Shown: in pieces, positions 17,169 to 26,192 of the stretch
Layout of the letters: each line of letters starts with the position of its first letter
Numbering within the stretch: position 1 is the stretch's first letter
From: Nonomuraea basaltis
GTDB lineage: Bacteria > Actinomycetota > Actinomycetes > Streptosporangiales > Streptosporangiaceae
Assembly (NCBI RefSeq): GCF_005893125.1
Contig: NZ_VCJS01000028.1
Location: 1 to 64,000 of the forward strand
Length of the DNA: 64,000 nt
Reading direction: 5' to 3'
Notes under the pieces: generated by a model
What the model was told of the DNA's origin: nothing
Database searches by the model: none
The model's input: the letters and a program-made list of their open reading frames with translations, nothing else
Translations under genes and position numbers: made by a program

Positions 17169-17340
17169 GAAACACATCGTGCGTCCGCTGGTCGGCGGGT
17201 GTCAACCCCCGGGAAATCGCGACCTAGAGCACGGGATAGATCCGTATAGGGTCGTCCAGGCGTGCCATGGTGGAGGGCGCCGATGCGCGGCCGGTGACGG
17301 CGCGCGGAGACCACCCGCCGTCTTCAACGGTCCCGGGCCG

Positions 17341-18033
17341 CTACCGGCGCGGCGGCCGGGGACGGTCGGCCGCGTCGCGGCCCAGAAACTCCGCCAGCAG
17401 GCGGTCGGGCTCCACCGGATCCGTCGAAGAGATCCGCAGCAGCCCGCCGCGCCAGCGGTGGTCGGTCATGCCTGGGTTGTGAACGGAGGTTCCGTCGGGC
17501 CAGACGACCTGCGGGCTGCCCTGGATCCGCACGCCCCGGCTTTCGGTGAAGTCACGTACGACGTCCGCTCGGACGTTTTGCGTCCGCCAGGCGGACATGA
17601 CGCCTTCCACATCGCAGTCGGGCCGGTACTCGAGAGCGAGGTCCAGGGCTCGGCGCAGCCCGGCCTCGATGCTGACATCCGCCGAATCCCGAAAGAACGC
17701 GATTCTGAGGGCGTAGTCGACATGCTCCGCCAGCTCGGCCCCACCCGTCCGGGCCGCCGCCGCCACCAGTTCGAACGCCGGCAGGAACGTGGAGGGCCAC
17801 GACTCCCCCGAATAGAGGTTGAACAGCTCCGGCTCGTGGGAGGCCAGCGCGGCGACCTCGACCGAGAGGATGTCCCTGGGTGTCCCGCGGTGATTGACCC
17901 ATTCCAACGGCCATGCCCGCGGGACGAAGACGACCTCGGCGCCCAGGCGGGCCCGGGCCCGCCGCAGCCGATGGACCGCGATCAGGGCCCAGGGACAGTG
18001 GATGTCCGACCAGATGTCGACCCGCCGCGTCAC
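17341..18033 (-). CDS. DsbA-family protein (2-hydroxychromene-2-carboxylate isomerase/FrnE-like)
   Basis: A 230-aa thioredoxin-fold protein with a large helical insert. The active-site region is SDIHCPWALIAVHRLRR, with one Cys rather than a CxxC pair, so disulfide exchange of the classical kind is unlikely. Kappa-class GST/HCCA isomerase-type chemistry using glutathione or another thiol is a better guess. The cis-Pro strand (RIQGSPQVVWPDG) is intact. The start is a GTG at 18033, 18 bases after the WrbA-like gene. It has no signal peptide and therefore acts in the cytoplasm. Its operon partners and the nearby aromatic cluster suggest isomerisation of a ring-derived intermediate, which remains inference. 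Confidence 0.8.
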   Translation of the reverse strand: MTRRVDIWSDIHCPWALIAVHRLRRARARLGAEVVFVPRAWPLEWVNHRGTPRDILSVEVAALASHEPELFNLYSGESWPSTFLPAFELVAAAARTGGAELAEHVDYALRIAFFRDSADVSIEAGLRRALDLALEYRPDCDVEGVMSAWRTQNVRADVVRDFTESRGVRIQGSPQVVWPDGTSVHNPGMTDHRWRGGLLRISSTDPVEPDRLLAEFLGRDAADRPRPPRR

Positions 18034-18051
18034 CGAGCCCGACCCCCCATG

Positions 18052-18693
18052 TCATTCCCCCACTGGTACGCCGGACAACTCCATCCCCGCAGGGGCGAGC
18101 AGCCGCGCGAACCTCACCAGCCGTGCGCCCTGAAAGCGGGCGCAGCTCAACGTCACATCGTCGGGGGGACTCGAGGGGAACCCGGCCGGCCACGACGTCC
18201 CATAAGGGTTGCCACCGGCGGCGTACACGACGTCGTCGGTGTATCCGAGTGGAACGATGACCGATCCCCAGTGGTAGAAGACGTTGTTGAGGGAAATGAT
18301 CGTCGACTCCTGTCCCCCGTGCTGCTCCGCCGAGGACACGAACGTGGTGACGGGCTTGTCGGCCAGCTTACCCGCATGCCACAGGCTGCTGGCCGAGTCG
18401 ATGAACTGCTTCAACTGCGCCGCCGGGGTGCCGTAGCGGGTCGGCGTCCCGAAGGCGTACCCGTCCGCCCATTCGAGGTCGTCGAGTGTCGCCACGTCGA
18501 CGACCGAGTCGACGTCCTGACGGTGCTGGGCCCAGTCCGCGTTCGAGGCGATCGCCTCGGGCGGGGCGAGTTCGGCGACCCGGCGCAGCCGGACCTCGGC
18601 GCCGGCTGATTCTGCCCCTTCGGCGACGGCTTCCGCGAGCCGGTGCACCGATCCGGTGGCGCTGTAGTAGACGACGAGAACACGTGGTGACAT
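18052..18693 (-). CDS. WrbA-like FMN-dependent NAD(P)H:quinone oxidoreductase
   Basis: A 213-aa flavodoxin-fold protein. The FMN phosphate loop is VVYYSATGSVHRLAEAVAEG, the flavin-isoalloxazine loop is AFGTPTRYGTPAAQLKQFID, and the WrbA-type SSAEQHGGQEST segment follows. Length matches the WrbA family. The ATG at 18693 is chosen over the upstream in-frame ATG at 18708 because AAAGG precedes it and the family begins at this point. It would reduce quinones by two electrons without semiquinone formation, useful when aromatic compounds are oxidised to quinones. Probably co-transcribed with the flanking ALDH and DsbA-like genes. Confidence 0.87.
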   Translation of the reverse strand: MSPRVLVVYYSATGSVHRLAEAVAEGAESAGAEVRLRRVAELAPPEAIASNADWAQHRQDVDSVVDVATLDDLEWADGYAFGTPTRYGTPAAQLKQFIDSASSLWHAGKLADKPVTTFVSSAEQHGGQESTIISLNNVFYHWGSVIVPLGYTDDVVYAAGGNPYGTSWPAGFPSSPPDDVTLSCARFQGARLVRFARLLAPAGMELSGVPVGE

Positions 18694-18805
18694 GACGAAC
18701 CTTTCCATGGGATGCGAGGAGGAGTGGCGGCGGAATGTGTGGGATCAGCGGTGAGATGCGGGAAGGAGCGGCCGCCTGCGTTCCCGGCACGGCGACCCGC
18801 GGAGG

Positions 18806-20287
18806 TCAGAGAACGATCGTCACGGTCTTCTCCTCCGTGTTCGCCTCGATGCCCGCCCACCCCAGCTCCCGGCCTTGGCCGCTGAGCTTGAAGCCTCCCC
18901 AGGGAAGGCTCGGGTCGAGCGGGGACCAGCCGTTCACCGCGACCGCGCCCGCTTTGACGCCGCGCGACACCCTGTGCGCGCGGCCGACGTCCGAGGTCCA
19001 CAAGGTGGCGGAGAGCGCGTAGTCGCAGTCGTTGGCGATCGCGACCGCCTCCTCCTCGGAGTCGAACGGGATGATCGTGCCGACCGGGCCGAAGATCTCT
19101 TCTCGGGCGATGGTCATCGAGTTCGTCGCGTCGGCGAACAGGGTCGGTTCGACGAAGTAGCCCGGACGTTCCGGCCGGCCGCCCCCGACGACGCACCGCG
19201 CGCCGTCCGTGACGCCCGCCTCGATGTACCGGGACACTCGCTCGAGTTGCCGCGCGTTGATGAGGGCTCCCATCGTCGTGCCCTCGTCGAACGGATCGCC
19301 GAGTTTCACGCCGCGCGCCCTGGTCACCAGACGCTCCACGACTTCGTCGTAGACGGTGCGGGCCACGAGAATGCGGCTGCCTGCGGCGCACACCTCCCCC
19401 TGGTTGGCGAAGATGCCGACGGCCACGCCGTCGGACGCCGCGTCAAGGTCGGCGTCCGCGAAGACGATCTGCGGGCTCTTCCCGCCCAGTTCGAGGGTGA
19501 TGCGACGGAACCCCTTCGCCGCGGCGACGGCCACCTTGTACCCCGTCTCAGGGCTTCCGGTGAAGGAGATCTTGTCGACGCCCGGGTGATCGATGAGGAG
19601 CTGGCCGGTCACGCTTCCACGACCGGGTAACACACTGAACGCCCCCGGAGGGAATCCGGCCTCTTCGATCAGTGACGCCAGCAGCAGCGATGTCAGCGGC
19701 GCCTCCTCCGGAGGCTTCAGGATGACCGCGCACCCCGCGGCGAGGGCGGGTGCGATCTTCCATGCCGCGATCATCGTCGGCGAGTTCCACGGCGTGATCG
19801 CGGCGACGACCCCGACCGGTTCACGAACCGTGTAGCTGACCGTGGGCCGTCCCATGTAGCCGGACGTCGGGATGGAGCGTCCCTCCAGCTTGTCCGCCCA
19901 GCCGGCGAAGTGGCGGAAGGTCCGAACCGACTGGGGAAGATCGATCGCGCGGGGCTCGAAGCCCGGCTTGCCGACGTCGAGCGACTCCAGTGCCGCGAAT
20001 TCCTCGCCGCGCTCCTCGATCAGGTCTGCCACCCGGTTGAGCAACCGGCCTCTGGTGGCACCATCCGTCCGTCCCCACACGCCGTCGTCCAAGGCCGATC
20101 GCGCGAAGGAGACGGCCGAGTCGACCTCGGCGGGGCCGGCCGCCTGCACTGTCACGAGTCGTCGCTCCGTCACGGGATCGACCACGTCGAACGTGTCCAC
20201 ACCTCGGGTGACACCCCACCGTCCTGCGTAGTACGGCTCGGTGGGGACCTTCAGGGCCAGGCGTTCGGCTTCAGCACGTACTATCAT
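18806..20287 (-). CDS. Aldehyde dehydrogenase (second copy, aromatic/betaine aldehyde type)
   Basis: A 493-aa NAD(P)-dependent aldehyde dehydrogenase with an intact catalytic Glu (LELGGKSPQIVFADAD) and Cys (ANQGEVCAAGSRILVA). The channel segment reads AITPWNSPTMIAAWKIAP. It is only moderately similar by eye to the ALDH at 10522, so it is a paralogue rather than a recent duplicate. The ATG at 20287 lies only four bases from the first CGAT repeat, so regulator binding could block initiation. Divergent from the IclR gene at 20422. It probably begins the ALDH–WrbA–DsbA operon, although 112 bases separate it from the WrbA gene. Confidence 0.9.
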   Translation of the reverse strand: MIVRAEAERLALKVPTEPYYAGRWGVTRGVDTFDVVDPVTERRLVTVQAAGPAEVDSAVSFARSALDDGVWGRTDGATRGRLLNRVADLIEERGEEFAALESLDVGKPGFEPRAIDLPQSVRTFRHFAGWADKLEGRSIPTSGYMGRPTVSYTVREPVGVVAAITPWNSPTMIAAWKIAPALAAGCAVILKPPEEAPLTSLLLASLIEEAGFPPGAFSVLPGRGSVTGQLLIDHPGVDKISFTGSPETGYKVAVAAAKGFRRITLELGGKSPQIVFADADLDAASDGVAVGIFANQGEVCAAGSRILVARTVYDEVVERLVTRARGVKLGDPFDEGTTMGALINARQLERVSRYIEAGVTDGARCVVGGGRPERPGYFVEPTLFADATNSMTIAREEIFGPVGTIIPFDSEEEAVAIANDCDYALSATLWTSDVGRAHRVSRGVKAGAVAVNGWSPLDPSLPWGGFKLSGQGRELGWAGIEANTEEKTVTIVL

Positions 20288-20290
20288 GTT

Positions 20291-20336
20291 CGATTACCGT
20301 TCTTATTGGCCGATAGTCGTACACGCACGATAGTCA
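20291..20336. promoter_or_regulatory. Three CGAT-type repeats between ALDH and iclR, candidate IclR operator
   Basis: CGATTACCG (20291), CGATAGTCG (20311) and CGATAGTCA (20328) lie in the divergent ALDH/iclR gap, with 20- and 17-base spacing. The first two share the 20-base spacing of the pair at 17140–17168. Location between regulator and target fits an autoregulated operator. Confidence 0.5.
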
Positions 20337-20421
20337 CGGCACTGAATGACCGTCAAGACGGCACCACACGCCGACATGTGACACCATGTGCGAGATCTGG
20401 AGAGGAGGGTGAGTAGCTGTC

Positions 20422-21126
20422 GTGGCTGCGCACGGCGGGGAGACATCTCAGACACTCGACCGCGGTTTGACCGTGCTCAAATTGCTGGCCAGGAGCGAGG
20501 ACGGCCTGACGACCGCCGACATCGCCGAACGGCTCAACACTGCCCGGGCCATCGTTTACCGCTTGCTGCGTACTCTGGAGGCCCACGATCTCGTGAGCCG
20601 CGAAGGCGCGAGGTACGTCCTCGGGTACGGCATCGCCGAGCTGGCCGGACGCCTCCAACCACGGCTCCAGACCACCATATGGCCCATTCTGCGCAAACTT
20701 AGCGAGCAGACCAGCAGCACGGCGCTGCTGAGCGTCGCCGACGGAGATCATGCGCTCATCCTCGTGACGGCGGAACCTCCGAACACCACCTTCCACCTGG
20801 CGATGCGGGAAGGGGCGCGCCACCCCCTCAATGTCGGCGCCGACGGGGTGGCGATCCTCGCCGGCCGGCCACCGAGCGCCGACGACACCGAAGACGTCCG
20901 GCTGGCGCGTGAGCGCGGCTACGCCGTCACGGTGGGCATGCTCCAGCCCGGCGCGGTCGGCATCGCCGCGCCCATCCAGGTGTCGGACTGGGCGACAGCG
21001 AGCCTCGGAGTGGTCCTGCTCGGCGTCAAGGCGGACGATGCGCTCGTTCCCAACGTGATGGACGCCGCGGCCGAGGCCAGCGCGCGGCTGTCGGGGGCAC
21101 CCCGAGCCGAAGCGGCCGAGCGCTAG
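20422..21126 (+). CDS. IclR-family transcriptional regulator
   Basis: A 234-aa regulator. The winged helix-turn-helix covers residues about 8–70 (LDRGLTVLKLLARSEDGLTT, ADIAERLNTARAIVYRLLRT) and the remaining residues are a GAF-like effector domain, somewhat shorter than the typical 250-aa IclR. The GTG at 20422 is preceded by AGAGGAGG at a rather long distance; no better in-frame start was found. It is divergent from the second ALDH operon, and the similar repeats before the amine permease suggest it controls both catabolic operons, probably in response to an aromatic acid. It converges with the MacB-type permease gene. Confidence 0.88.
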   Translation: MAAHGGETSQTLDRGLTVLKLLARSEDGLTTADIAERLNTARAIVYRLLRTLEAHDLVSREGARYVLGYGIAELAGRLQPRLQTTIWPILRKLSEQTSSTALLSVADGDHALILVTAEPPNTTFHLAMREGARHPLNVGADGVAILAGRPPSADDTEDVRLARERGYAVTVGMLQPGAVGIAAPIQVSDWATASLGVVLLGVKADDALVPNVMDAAAEASARLSGAPRAEAAER

Positions 21127-21203
21127 GGGTAGGCCGACGCCGTCGCCCGGCGGGCCCCCATTTCTCTGCCTTTCGGTTGGAACGGGTCCTGCCGGCGGTG
21201 CGA

Positions 21204-22409
21204 TCAACCGTTCAGGGCGGCCGTTGGAGGCGTCTTCGACGCCCGGACCGCCGGATAGAGGCCGGCAACTGCTCCGATCAGCATGGTCGCGCCGATGCCA
21301 CCGGCGAACACGACGGGAGGCACCGAGATGGGCCAGCCGTTCGTCACGGCGAACACGGCGACGACTCCGAACCCAATGGCCGTCCCGACAAGTCCGCCGA
21401 GTGCGGACAGCAGGAGGGCTTCTGCGAGAAATTGGGTCCGGATGTGTCCTTCGGTGGCGCCGAGGGCACGGCGGAGTCCGATCTCCCTGCGACGTTCGAG
21501 TACGGAGATCACCATGGTGTTGGCGACGCCGATCCCTCCGACGAGCAGCGCGACGGAGCCCAGCCCGACCAGAAGGCCGGTGAATGCGAGGTCCGCGGCG
21601 TTCTTCGCCGCCAGAGCGTCGGAGGGCCGCGAAACACTCACATTCTCGGGATTCTCCGGGTTCACAGTGCGTGGCAGGAGCTTGCGTACTGTCTCCACCT
21701 CCGCATCGGCCGAGCGCTCGAAAATGGTGGTCGGTTTGCCGTCCCAGTCGAACCGCGCGGCGGCGAACGCCTCACCGATGAACGCGGAGGTGTCCAGTTC
21801 CGGGGCGAGAGGCAGGGCATCGAGTATCCCGATGACCGTGAACTGGGTATCGCCGAGCCAGATCTGGCTTCCCGGACTCACGATGCCGAGCCGATCGGCG
21901 GCGATGCCGCCGAGCACGACGGTGGGGTAGTTCGCGGTCGCCTTGGTGAGCCATGCTCCCTGGCGGAGCGTGCCGTCGAGGAGGCCCAGGATATGGAGGT
22001 CGGCTACCTGCACAACGAGGCCGCTGGACTTGTCCGCGTCGATGAGCCGGCTCCGGTACACCTTGACGTCCGGCAACGTTGCGACCGCTCCGGCGATCGA
22101 GACCCCTCGGATCAGCCCGACCTTACCGGTGGATTCGACCGGCAGAGTGGTGTCCTGGCCCGTGAGCGACGTACCCGGCTGGACGGTGAGCAGGTTCGTG
22201 CCCAGCGACGCCAGCTGGGCGTCCAGCTTCGCCCGGCTCGAGGTGGAGATCCCCACGACGGCGATCATCGCTGCGATGCCGATCGCGATGCCGATCGCGG
22301 AGAGGACGACCCGGGTGGGCCGTGATCTCAGCCCCGATGCGCCCAACCGGTAGACATCGGAGCGGAGCAGGCGCGACTGGCGTATCTCGGTCTGGTTGCC
22401 GCGGCTCAT
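21204..22409 (-). CDS. MacB/FtsX-type ABC transporter permease
   Basis: A 401-aa permease with one N-terminal helix ([20 protein letters not shown]), a large extracytoplasmic domain (residues about 60–270) and three C-terminal helices. The FtsX motif lies in [20 protein letters not shown]. This is the MacB/LolC topology of mechanotransmission transporters, which export or expel lipid-like or peptide substrates rather than forming a classic channel. The ATG at 22409 overlaps the ATPase stop as ATGA, so the two are translationally coupled. The last gene in a lipoprotein–adaptor–ATPase–permease operon. Confidence 0.9.
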   Translation of the reverse strand: MSRGNQTEIRQSRLLRSDVYRLGASGLRSRPTRVVLSAIGIAIGIAAMIAVVGISTSSRAKLDAQLASLGTNLLTVQPGTSLTGQDTTLPVESTGKVGLIRGVSIAGAVATLPDVKVYRSRLIDADKSSGLVVQVADLHILGLLDGTLRQGAWLTKATANYPTVVLGGIAADRLGIVSPGSQIWLGDTQFTVIGILDALPLAPELDTSAFIGEAFAAARFDWDGKPTTIFERSADAEVETVRKLLPRTVNPENPENVSVSRPSDALAAKNAADLAFTGLLVGLGSVALLVGGIGVANTMVISVLERRREIGLRRALGATEGHIRTQFLAEALLLSALGGLVGTAIGFGVVAVFAVTNGWPISVPPVVFAGGIGATMLIGAVAGLYPAVRASKTPPTAALNG

Positions 22410-23095
22410 GCCGGCGCTTCCTGATCGTCGTCGACGACGTGACCGTCGCGGATGGTGATCCGCCTCGGAATCTGTTCGGCCAGCTGCACATCGTGCGTGA
22501 TCACGACGATGGTGGTTCCCGCGGCGTTGAGCTCGTGGAGCAACTCCATCACGCTTGCGCCGGAGCGCTGGTCGAGGTTGCCGGTGGGCTCGTCGGCCAG
22601 CAGCAGCGTCGGATCGGACACCGTCGCCCGGGCGATGGCGACGCGCTGCCGTTCACCGCCGGACATCTGGTGGGGCTTGTGGTCGAGGCGGTGTGCCAGG
22701 CCGACGCGAGTGAGGCTCGCAACCGCCCGGCGCCGCCGCTCGGCGCGGGGTGTTCCCGTGTAGAGGAGGCCGTCCACGACGTTGTCCAGCGCACTGACCC
22801 CGTCCGTGAGATGGAACTGCTGGAAGACGAACCCGATCCGGTACGCGCGCAGCGCCGAGAGCGCCGCGTCGTTCATCGTGTCGACGTCATGGCCGTCGAT
22901 GGTCGTACGTCCACTCGTGGGCCGGTCGAGGGTGCCGATGATGTTGAGCAGGCTCGACTTGCCCGAGCCGCTGGGGCCGACGATGGCGACGAATTCGCCG
23001 CGAGCGACCGACAGCGACACGTGGTCGACCGCTCGCACCGGTGGACTGCCGTGGTCGCGGACCACCTGATCGAGTTCGATGACGGAATCGCTCAT
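22406..23095 (-). CDS. MacB/LolD-type ABC transporter ATPase
   Basis: A 229-aa ATPase with Walker A ([16 protein letters not shown]), Q loop ([10 protein letters not shown]), signature ([14 protein letters not shown]), Walker B ([12 protein letters not shown]) and switch His (VVITHD). The FQQFHL and 'ADEPTGNLD' spelling is characteristic of the MacB/LolD subfamily and pairs it with the FtsX-type permease overlapping its end. Its start overlaps the adaptor stop. All catalytic residues are intact. Confidence 0.92.
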   Translation of the reverse strand: MSDSVIELDQVVRDHGSPPVRAVDHVSLSVARGEFVAIVGPSGSGKSSLLNIIGTLDRPTSGRTTIDGHDVDTMNDAALSALRAYRIGFVFQQFHLTDGVSALDNVVDGLLYTGTPRAERRRRAVASLTRVGLAHRLDHKPHQMSGGERQRVAIARATVSDPTLLLADEPTGNLDQRSGASVMELLHELNAAGTTIVVITHDVQLAEQIPRRITIRDGHVVDDDQEAPA

Positions 23096-24207
23096 AGTGT
23101 CGGGACCACGACTTTCTGCCCAGCGTCGAGTCCGTCGCCGGTCACTTCCACGGAGCCGCCGGCGAACAGTCCGGTCTTCACCGTGACCGTCTGGGTCGTT
23201 ACGGCGTCGCGAACCACCTCGACGCCGTACCCGCCGTCAGACAGGGCGATGAGAGCGGCGACGGGCACGGTCAAGACGTCCTTGCGAGTGGCGGTGGGAA
23301 AATCGATCGACACCGAAACCTCTTGGAGGGAGCCGGCGTCGGCAGGTCGGTCGAGGGCGATGGTCACCGGGACGATGATCTTCTTGTCGTCGCCGTCTTC
23401 CCGTTGCCTGGGAGCGCCGACTTCGGAGATGGTGCCGGTCGTCGCCTTGCCGCCGGGCAGGTTTACGGTCACCTTGCCGCGCACCTTGACGACGGCCCGG
23501 TTCGCCGTCTTGAGCTCGGCGGTAACAATCTTTGTGAGCTCCGACAGTCTCGCCACGGCGGTATCCGCTGCGACCTGGTCGCCGAGGTGTGCCACGGTCT
23601 CCGCGACGCGCACTTCGCGTGGAGCGAAGACGATCTGCCCGTGCTTGATCGACCCGGTCTCCTTCACACCGATGGCATCCTGCCAGTGCAGGATCGCGAC
23701 CTTCGTGTACCAGTCGAAATGGGCGTTGGGACTCCCGGTGAAGTGGCCTAGGGTTTTGAGGTTCCGCTCCAGTTGCCGCACGTCCGGCCCGTCGCTCATG
23801 CCGCTCTCGAAGGCCCGCCACGCGGGGAGCCTGCCGCGCAGCAACACCACGGGCTGGTTGTCGATCGAGTGCAGCACACCGCCGGGCTCCACCGTGCCGC
23901 CTTCGCGCGGCAGGCGGGTGATGGTGCCGGCGCGGCCGGCGGCGAGCCGGCTCGACGCGCCGTAACCCAGCGATCCGGGCGAGGTGATGGTCTCTCGGAG
24001 CGTCCTCCGTTCCACGAGAGCGGTGTTCGCCACGTGCTTCCGCTCGGTCTCCTCGGCAGCGCCGCCCCCGGACCGGATCACCGTCAAGGTCGCGACAGCG
24101 CCGAGGGCGAGGGCAGCGAGGGATACGATCGCCGCCACCCGCATGCGGCCGTGTCCCGGCGGCGCGGGCCCATCTCCCGGCTTTCCGGAGCAGTGCTCGG
24201 ACGTCAT
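23092..24207 (-). CDS. Periplasmic-adaptor-like (HlyD/MacA) protein with peptidoglycan-binding domain
   Basis: A 371-aa membrane-anchored extracytoplasmic adaptor. An N-terminal helix ([20 protein letters not shown]) is followed by a lipoyl/barrel-sandwich first half, then a peptidoglycan-binding-1-like insert ([15 protein letters not shown] through the segment ending [11 protein letters not shown]), the second barrel half and a C-terminal beta domain. This arrangement is common in Gram-positive MacAB-like systems, where the adaptor links the transporter to the wall. The ATG at 24207 makes an ATGA overlap with the lipoprotein stop and is preferred to the upstream in-frame start. No coiled-coil hairpin long enough to reach an outer membrane is obvious. 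Confidence 0.85.
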   Translation of the reverse strand: MTSEHCSGKPGDGPAPPGHGRMRVAAIVSLAALALGAVATLTVIRSGGGAAEETERKHVANTALVERRTLRETITSPGSLGYGASSRLAAGRAGTITRLPREGGTVEPGGVLHSIDNQPVVLLRGRLPAWRAFESGMSDGPDVRQLERNLKTLGHFTGSPNAHFDWYTKVAILHWQDAIGVKETGSIKHGQIVFAPREVRVAETVAHLGDQVAADTAVARLSELTKIVTAELKTANRAVVKVRGKVTVNLPGGKATTGTISEVGAPRQREDGDDKKIIVPVTIALDRPADAGSLQEVSVSIDFPTATRKDVLTVPVAALIALSDGGYGVEVVRDAVTTQTVTVKTGLFAGGSVEVTGDGLDAGQKVVVPTL

Positions 24208-24686
24208 TTGCCGGAGCACTCCTTCAAGCCGTCCTGTGAGACACCATCAGGCACCTCGACCTGTGCGGCCTGCCCGGGAGCGGGATCTTTGACGTTGTAC
24301 CCGTGGTCGCGGAAGCACTGGAGGGTCTTGAGCTCCTTCTCCTTTGCTTCTTTGTCGGACATGGCGGGCTGGTCGCCGGAGGCCGCCGGCGGCTTGCCGA
24401 TCTTCTTGATACAGGCGTCCCTCGCTACCTCGTACGCGTCCTGCCGGTCGCCGAAGTCGATTTTTCCGGCCTCCTTCGGAAGCTCGAAGCCCTTGTCGCT
24501 CAGGCACGACCGGAACTTGACCTCCCATTCGGTGTATTTCTGGTCGGCCGTACCGGCGGAAGCCGACGAGTTGTCCAGCGTGCCGCTCGACTCGCCGGCG
24601 TTGCCGCAACCGGCCAGCAAGCCCGCGAGGCAGGCGAAGGCCGTGAGCGCGACGCGAGTACGAGGGAGGTGAAGCGTGCTCGGCAT
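24204..24686 (-). CDS. Secreted lipoprotein of an ABC efflux operon
   Basis: A 160-aa lipoprotein starting at the ATG at 24686. The signal peptide is MPSTLHLPRTRVALTAFACL, followed by a lipobox cleaving before the Cys of LLAGCGNAGE. Four further Cys residues (FRSCLSD, RDACIKK, LQCFRDH, KECSGK) may form two disulfides. This small Cys-rich lipoprotein type often precedes actinobacterial adaptor/MacB operons; its biochemical role is unknown. It overlaps the adaptor gene by ATGA. Its upstream leader and first 18 signal-peptide codons belong to an inverted duplication shared with the protease gene at 27405. Confidence 0.82.
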   Translation of the reverse strand: MPSTLHLPRTRVALTAFACLAGLLAGCGNAGESSGTLDNSSASAGTADQKYTEWEVKFRSCLSDKGFELPKEAGKIDFGDRQDAYEVARDACIKKIGKPPAASGDQPAMSDKEAKEKELKTLQCFRDHGYNVKDPAPGQAAQVEVPDGVSQDGLKECSGK

Positions 24687-24890
24687 GGTCTTCCTTCGTG
24701 GCAATGGCCGCCCTGCGATCGGACGGGGTGGGTGGGCAGAGCACATGGAAAGCTCCGCTCCGGGAGGTCGGTACGCCGCAGTGGCGCACGTCAGCCACCA
24801 TGCGCGGTGCGGGTGTCCGCGTTGTCGCGGCCGCGTATCCGCGGCTGCTTGGATACGTATCGGGTGTGTGTCAGCCCTCGGCTGCGGATC
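24634..24890 (-). repeat. Copy A of an inverted leader duplication
   Basis: Read on the minus strand, this 257-base stretch aligns by eye over its whole length with 27198–27457 on the plus strand, at a rough 80–85% identity. It covers the leader of the lipoprotein gene and its first 18 codons. The most conserved part is about 50 bases around GTGGC-N8-GCCAC (24781–24798), a small inverted repeat kept exactly in both copies. It lies between the histidine kinase stop and the lipoprotein start and must contain the lipoprotein promoter. Confidence 0.85.
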
Positions 24891-24929
24891 GCCCGGCTTT
24901 CAGCAGTCTTCGGGGAGCGTCAGGCAGGA

Positions 24930-26192
24930 TCAGCCCTTGGAGCTGCTATCGCCCCGCAGGTGAAGCGTGGCGATCGCGCCGCCGTCCGGGGCGTTGGCGA
25001 AGGCGAGCCCGGCGCCGATCACCTGGGCCTGGCCAAGGGCGATGGTCAGGCCCAGGCCGTGGCCCCGGCCGCGTTCGGCCGCGCCGGTGCGGAAGCGCTG
25101 CGGTCCGTCTGCCAGCAGTTCGTCGGGGAATCCGGGGCCGTGGTCGCGTACGACGATCGCCGTGCCGTTCACGGTGACCTCGACCGGAGAGCGTCCGTGG
25201 CGGTGGGCGTTGGCGACCAGGTTGGCGATGATGCGGTCGAGGCGGCGCGGATCGGTGTCGGCGACTGGATCACCGGTCACCGTCAGCTGGACCTGCAGTC
25301 CCGTCCGGCCTACGGACTCCTCGACGACCCGGCCCAGCGGCACCGGAGCGCGATCGGCCCGCTCCGCGCCCGCGTCGAGGCGGGAGACCTCCAGCAGGTC
25401 CTCCACCAGCGTCCGCAGCACCCGCACCCGACCTCTGACCAGCTCGGTCGCCTCGCTCTCCGGGAGCAGTTCGGCCGAGATGACCAGGCCCATCAGCGGG
25501 GTGCGCAGCTCATGGGCGACATCGGCGGTGAAGCGCTGTTCCCTGAGCAGCCGGTCCCGCAAACTGTCGGCCATCGAGTCGACGGTGGCCGAGATGTCGG
25601 TGATCTCGTCGCCGCCCCGGCCGCCCAGCATGCTCCGGGCTTCCAGGTCGCCGTCCGCGATACGCCGCGCGGTCCGGGCCACCCGCCTCAGCCGCCGGTT
25701 GGGCAGCTCGGCGGCCAACGCCGCCAGGGGCACGACAACGGCGAGCACGGCCAGCGAGGCCATCACGATGTGCCGGTCAAGGCTCTGCAGACTGCGCATC
25801 TCGGCGCCCATGTCGATCTTCACGGCCAGCGCCTGGCCGCCGACTTGCTGCACCGCCCACATCCAGGGCATGTCCGGCCGGCGGTCGTCGTACCAGGTGA
25901 TGTACTCCCCGGTGCTCCTGGCTTGCTGGAGCAGTACGGGCGGAATCTCCGCGGGATCCGCATAAGCCGGCGTCCTGCCCGTACGCCGGTAGTCGTCCAT
26001 CACGACCAGCAGTTCGCTGAAAGCCCGGTCCCCGCCCAGGCTCATGGAACGCTCAAAGGTGCTCTGGTGAACCAGCACCCCAACGGCCAACGCGACCGCG
26101 CAGGACGCCATGGCCACCAGCGCGGCGATCTTCCAACGCAGCGACCTCCAGTTAAGCAGCCCACGTGCCGCCCGGGCGATGGCGTGTCCCAT
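24930..26192 (-). CDS. Two-component sensor histidine kinase
   Basis: A 420-aa membrane kinase. Helices near residues 20–40 and 180–205 bracket an extracytoplasmic sensor domain of about 130 residues; then a HAMP segment, the H box (DVAHELRTPLMG, His near residue 230), N box (NLVANAHRHG), G1 (VRDHGPGFP) and G2 (GRGHGLGLTIA). The ATG at 26192 shares its A with the response-regulator stop (TGATG). Overall layout resembles CseC/VanS-type cell-envelope stress kinases of actinomycetes, so a wall or antibiotic cue is plausible. The stimulus is not readable. Confidence 0.92.
   Translation of the reverse strand: MGHAIARAARGLLNWRSLRWKIAALVAMASCAVALAVGVLVHQSTFERSMSLGGDRAFSELLVVMDDYRRTGRTPAYADPAEIPPVLLQQARSTGEYITWYDDRRPDMPWMWAVQQVGGQALAVKIDMGAEMRSLQSLDRHIVMASLAVLAVVVPLAALAAELPNRRLRRVARTARRIADGDLEARSMLGGRGGDEITDISATVDSMADSLRDRLLREQRFTADVAHELRTPLMGLVISAELLPESEATELVRGRVRVLRTLVEDLLEVSRLDAGAERADRAPVPLGRVVEESVGRTGLQVQLTVTGDPVADTDPRRLDRIIANLVANAHRHGRSPVEVTVNGTAIVVRDHGPGFPDELLADGPQRFRTGAAERGRGHGLGLTIALGQAQVIGAGLAFANAPDGGAIATLHLRGDSSSKG

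Noticed and set aside
21145..21157. A terminator hairpin after the first IclR gene
   Set aside because: Only a four-base GC stem (GCCC-GGC-GGGC) is present, although a pyrimidine-rich stretch follows. Too weak to list.
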